Shown here: positions 4,822 through 5,976 of the stretch, piece by piece | How the letters are laid out: every line of letters starts with the position of its first letter | How positions within the stretch are numbered: the stretch's first letter is position 1 | Assembly: GCA_018109965.1 (NCBI GenBank) | Contig: JAGBFE010000144.1 | Span: 1-5,976, forward strand | From: Oscillospiraceae bacterium | GTDB lineage: Bacteria > Bacillota_A > Clostridia > Oscillospirales > Ruminococcaceae | Length of the DNA: 5,976 nucleotides | Direction: 5' to 3' | Translations under genes and position numbers: made by a program | Notes under the pieces: generated by a model | What the model was told of the DNA's origin: nothing | The model's database searches: none | The model's input: only the letters and a program-made list of their open reading frames with translations

Positions 4822-5976
4822 ATGCTTAAAATCACAGACAATATGACACGCTGTCAGCTGGGCGAAGCACTGAACATCGCTTTGCTGCAGGGCTTTTTGA
4901 CCGAAAGTTCGGCTTTCCCTGTAATAAAAACTGACACAGTTTTGCCTTACAACCTTGAACAGATTATTTCTGACGCGATGCAACAAACAAAGCCCACCTG
5001 CGGTTCGCCTTTGCCATCCGTGGACGGCACTCTTTTTTCCCTTGATTACCGCACACAGAAAGGCCTTGAAAACCTGTTCTGTAACGGTATGTTTTTAAAG
5101 GATACCGACAACGATTTTTTCCCTGACAGCCTTGATGTAAAATTTGTTCTGCCCCAAAACTACACATGGCACATTGCTGCAGCAGCCTGCAATCTTGCTT
5201 TCCGTTTTGGTATGGAAACCACCGCCTACTGCACAAATCTCCTTGCCGATGAAAACTACAATGGCAATGCTGTGATTTTTACAGGCTGCGGCAGTCCGTC
5301 GGTACGTTTTAAACAAAATGGAAATACATATCACGTTTACATTGACGGCTGCGGAAGCGAGCTGGAACAGTTTGTCAGCCTTTTGTGCGAAAAATTCCCG
5401 CTGACAGGCAGTTTTGACCGCTGGGGCGACACCCTTTTGGAAATAACCCGCGATTTTGCAATGGAAACCGCCGACGGTCAGCTGGCTTATCTTGATGCAG
5501 CCGACAGCAGTGCCACCCTGTTCCATACACCTGATGTGAAACAATGGCAGAAAAAATATTTCCCCAAAGCACTGTTTTGTGACCACAAGGACGGCAGGGC
5601 AGTTTATTCAAAACAGTATGATATCCCCTGGGAAGCTGAAACTTTCCGCAATATAATGGAGCAGAAGGTTTATCCCCTTATAAACCAAGGTGACTGGGTA
5701 ACGGTAAAAGCCGCTGTCAGCGAAAATAATGATGTGCGTATGTCACTGACAAAAGAAATCATTGACAAACTCACTCAGAAAGGCGCTTATTTTCAGGATA
5801 TAAAAATTGTAAACAGCTACAAACAGGGGTTCTCATGGCTCAATGACATTGTTGTGCCCCGCCTTAAAGCAGGCGGCAGTCAGTTTGAAAAGTTTGAAAT
5901 TTATTTCAAGCCTTTCCTGCCACAGGGCGTTACCGACTGGAGTGACGAAAACGGTGCAACCCCAAACCGTACCCGC
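4822..5976 (+). CDS. Large cytosolic protein of unknown family (N-terminal 385 aa, open at window end)
   Basis: The frame stays open from the ATG at 4822 to the last base without a stop, so the gene is truncated by the window edge and the full protein exceeds 385 aa. An AAAGGAGTG site (4807-4815) precedes the ATG by 6 bases. I do not recognise the family. The N-terminus has no signal peptide or membrane segment, so a cytosolic protein is likely. Notable stretches are MLKITDNMTRCQLGEALNIA at the start, a hydrophobic AAAACNLAF helix (119-127), GNAVIFTGCGSPSVRF (148-163), IDGCGSELEQF (174-184), INQGDWVTVKAAVSEN (287-302) and FEIYFKPFLP (358-367) followed by an acidic DWSDENGATP. The second half alternates predicted strands and helices as in a globular enzyme. 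No promoter is clear in the short gap after the tRNA terminator; expression may rely on read-through or on a promoter overlapping the tRNA. No function is assigned. Confidence 0.9.
   Translation, partial: MLKITDNMTRCQLGEALNIALLQGFLTESSAFPVIKTDTVLPYNLEQIISDAMQQTKPTCGSPLPSVDGTLFSLDYRTQKGLENLFCNGMFLKDTDNDFFPDSLDVKFVLPQNYTWHIAAAACNLAFRFGMETTAYCTNLLADENYNGNAVIFTGCGSPSVRFKQNGNTYHVYIDGCGSELEQFVSLLCEKFPLTGSFDRWGDTLLEITRDFAMETADGQLAYLDAADSSATLFHTPDVKQWQKKYFPKALFCDHKDGRAVYSKQYDIPWEAETFRNIMEQKVYPLINQGDWVTVKAAVSENNDVRMSLTKEIIDKLTQKGAYFQDIKIVNSYKQGFSWLNDIVVPRLKAGGSQFEKFEIYFKPFLPQGVTDWSDENGATPNRTR

Noticed and set aside
5095..5586. Minus-strand frames of 90, 163 and 78 residues in 4964-5611
   Set aside because: All are shadows of the long plus-strand gene starting at 4822, which has a good ribosome binding site and an unbroken frame.

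Overview
The window looks like chromosome of a low-to-moderate G+C Gram-positive anaerobe of the class Clostridia, probably a gut Oscillospirales/Ruminococcaceae-type organism. That placement is inferred from purine-gene sequence style (for example PurN with [15 protein letters not shown] and a split PurH), strong AGGAGG-type ribosome binding sites, a CCA-encoding tRNA gene and an AT-rich intergenic style. I see no mobile element, CRISPR array or phage gene.

Left part (1-3237, all minus strand): a de novo purine biosynthesis cluster, read from right to left as purE, purM, purN, an IMP cyclohydrolase of the PurO type, and the first 29 codons of a stand-alone AICAR transformylase (purH). Together they cover AIR synthesis, the AIR/N5-CAIR to CAIR step, GAR formylation, and the last two steps to IMP. 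The usual bifunctional PurH is split into two genes. purC and purF, which often lie between purE and purM in clostridial clusters, are absent; a 208-base non-coding gap with a strong stem-loop sits there.

Control region (about 3290-3555, minus strand): a sigma-A-like promoter, a small 5' hairpin, a purine riboswitch aptamer with the guanine-type C at the specificity position, an imperfect linker hairpin, and a strong intrinsic terminator just before purE. This should switch off the operon when guanine or hypoxanthine is plentiful. Unusually, the terminator's 5' arm is complementary to the ligand-binding J2/3 strand of the aptamer itself (10 contiguous pairs), and a rare U-to-C change in J2/3 makes that pairing stronger. 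This is the most interesting signal in the window.

Middle (3671-4555, minus strand): a single-membrane-span protein that looks like a degenerate LytR-CpsA-Psr (LCP) domain lacking the signature arginines, with its own promoter, ribosome binding site and terminator.

Right part (4619-5976, plus strand): a complete tRNA-Thr(CGT) transcription unit (promoter, tRNA with encoded CCA, terminator), then a large cytosolic protein of unknown family that starts at 4822 and stays open to the window edge (385 codons visible).
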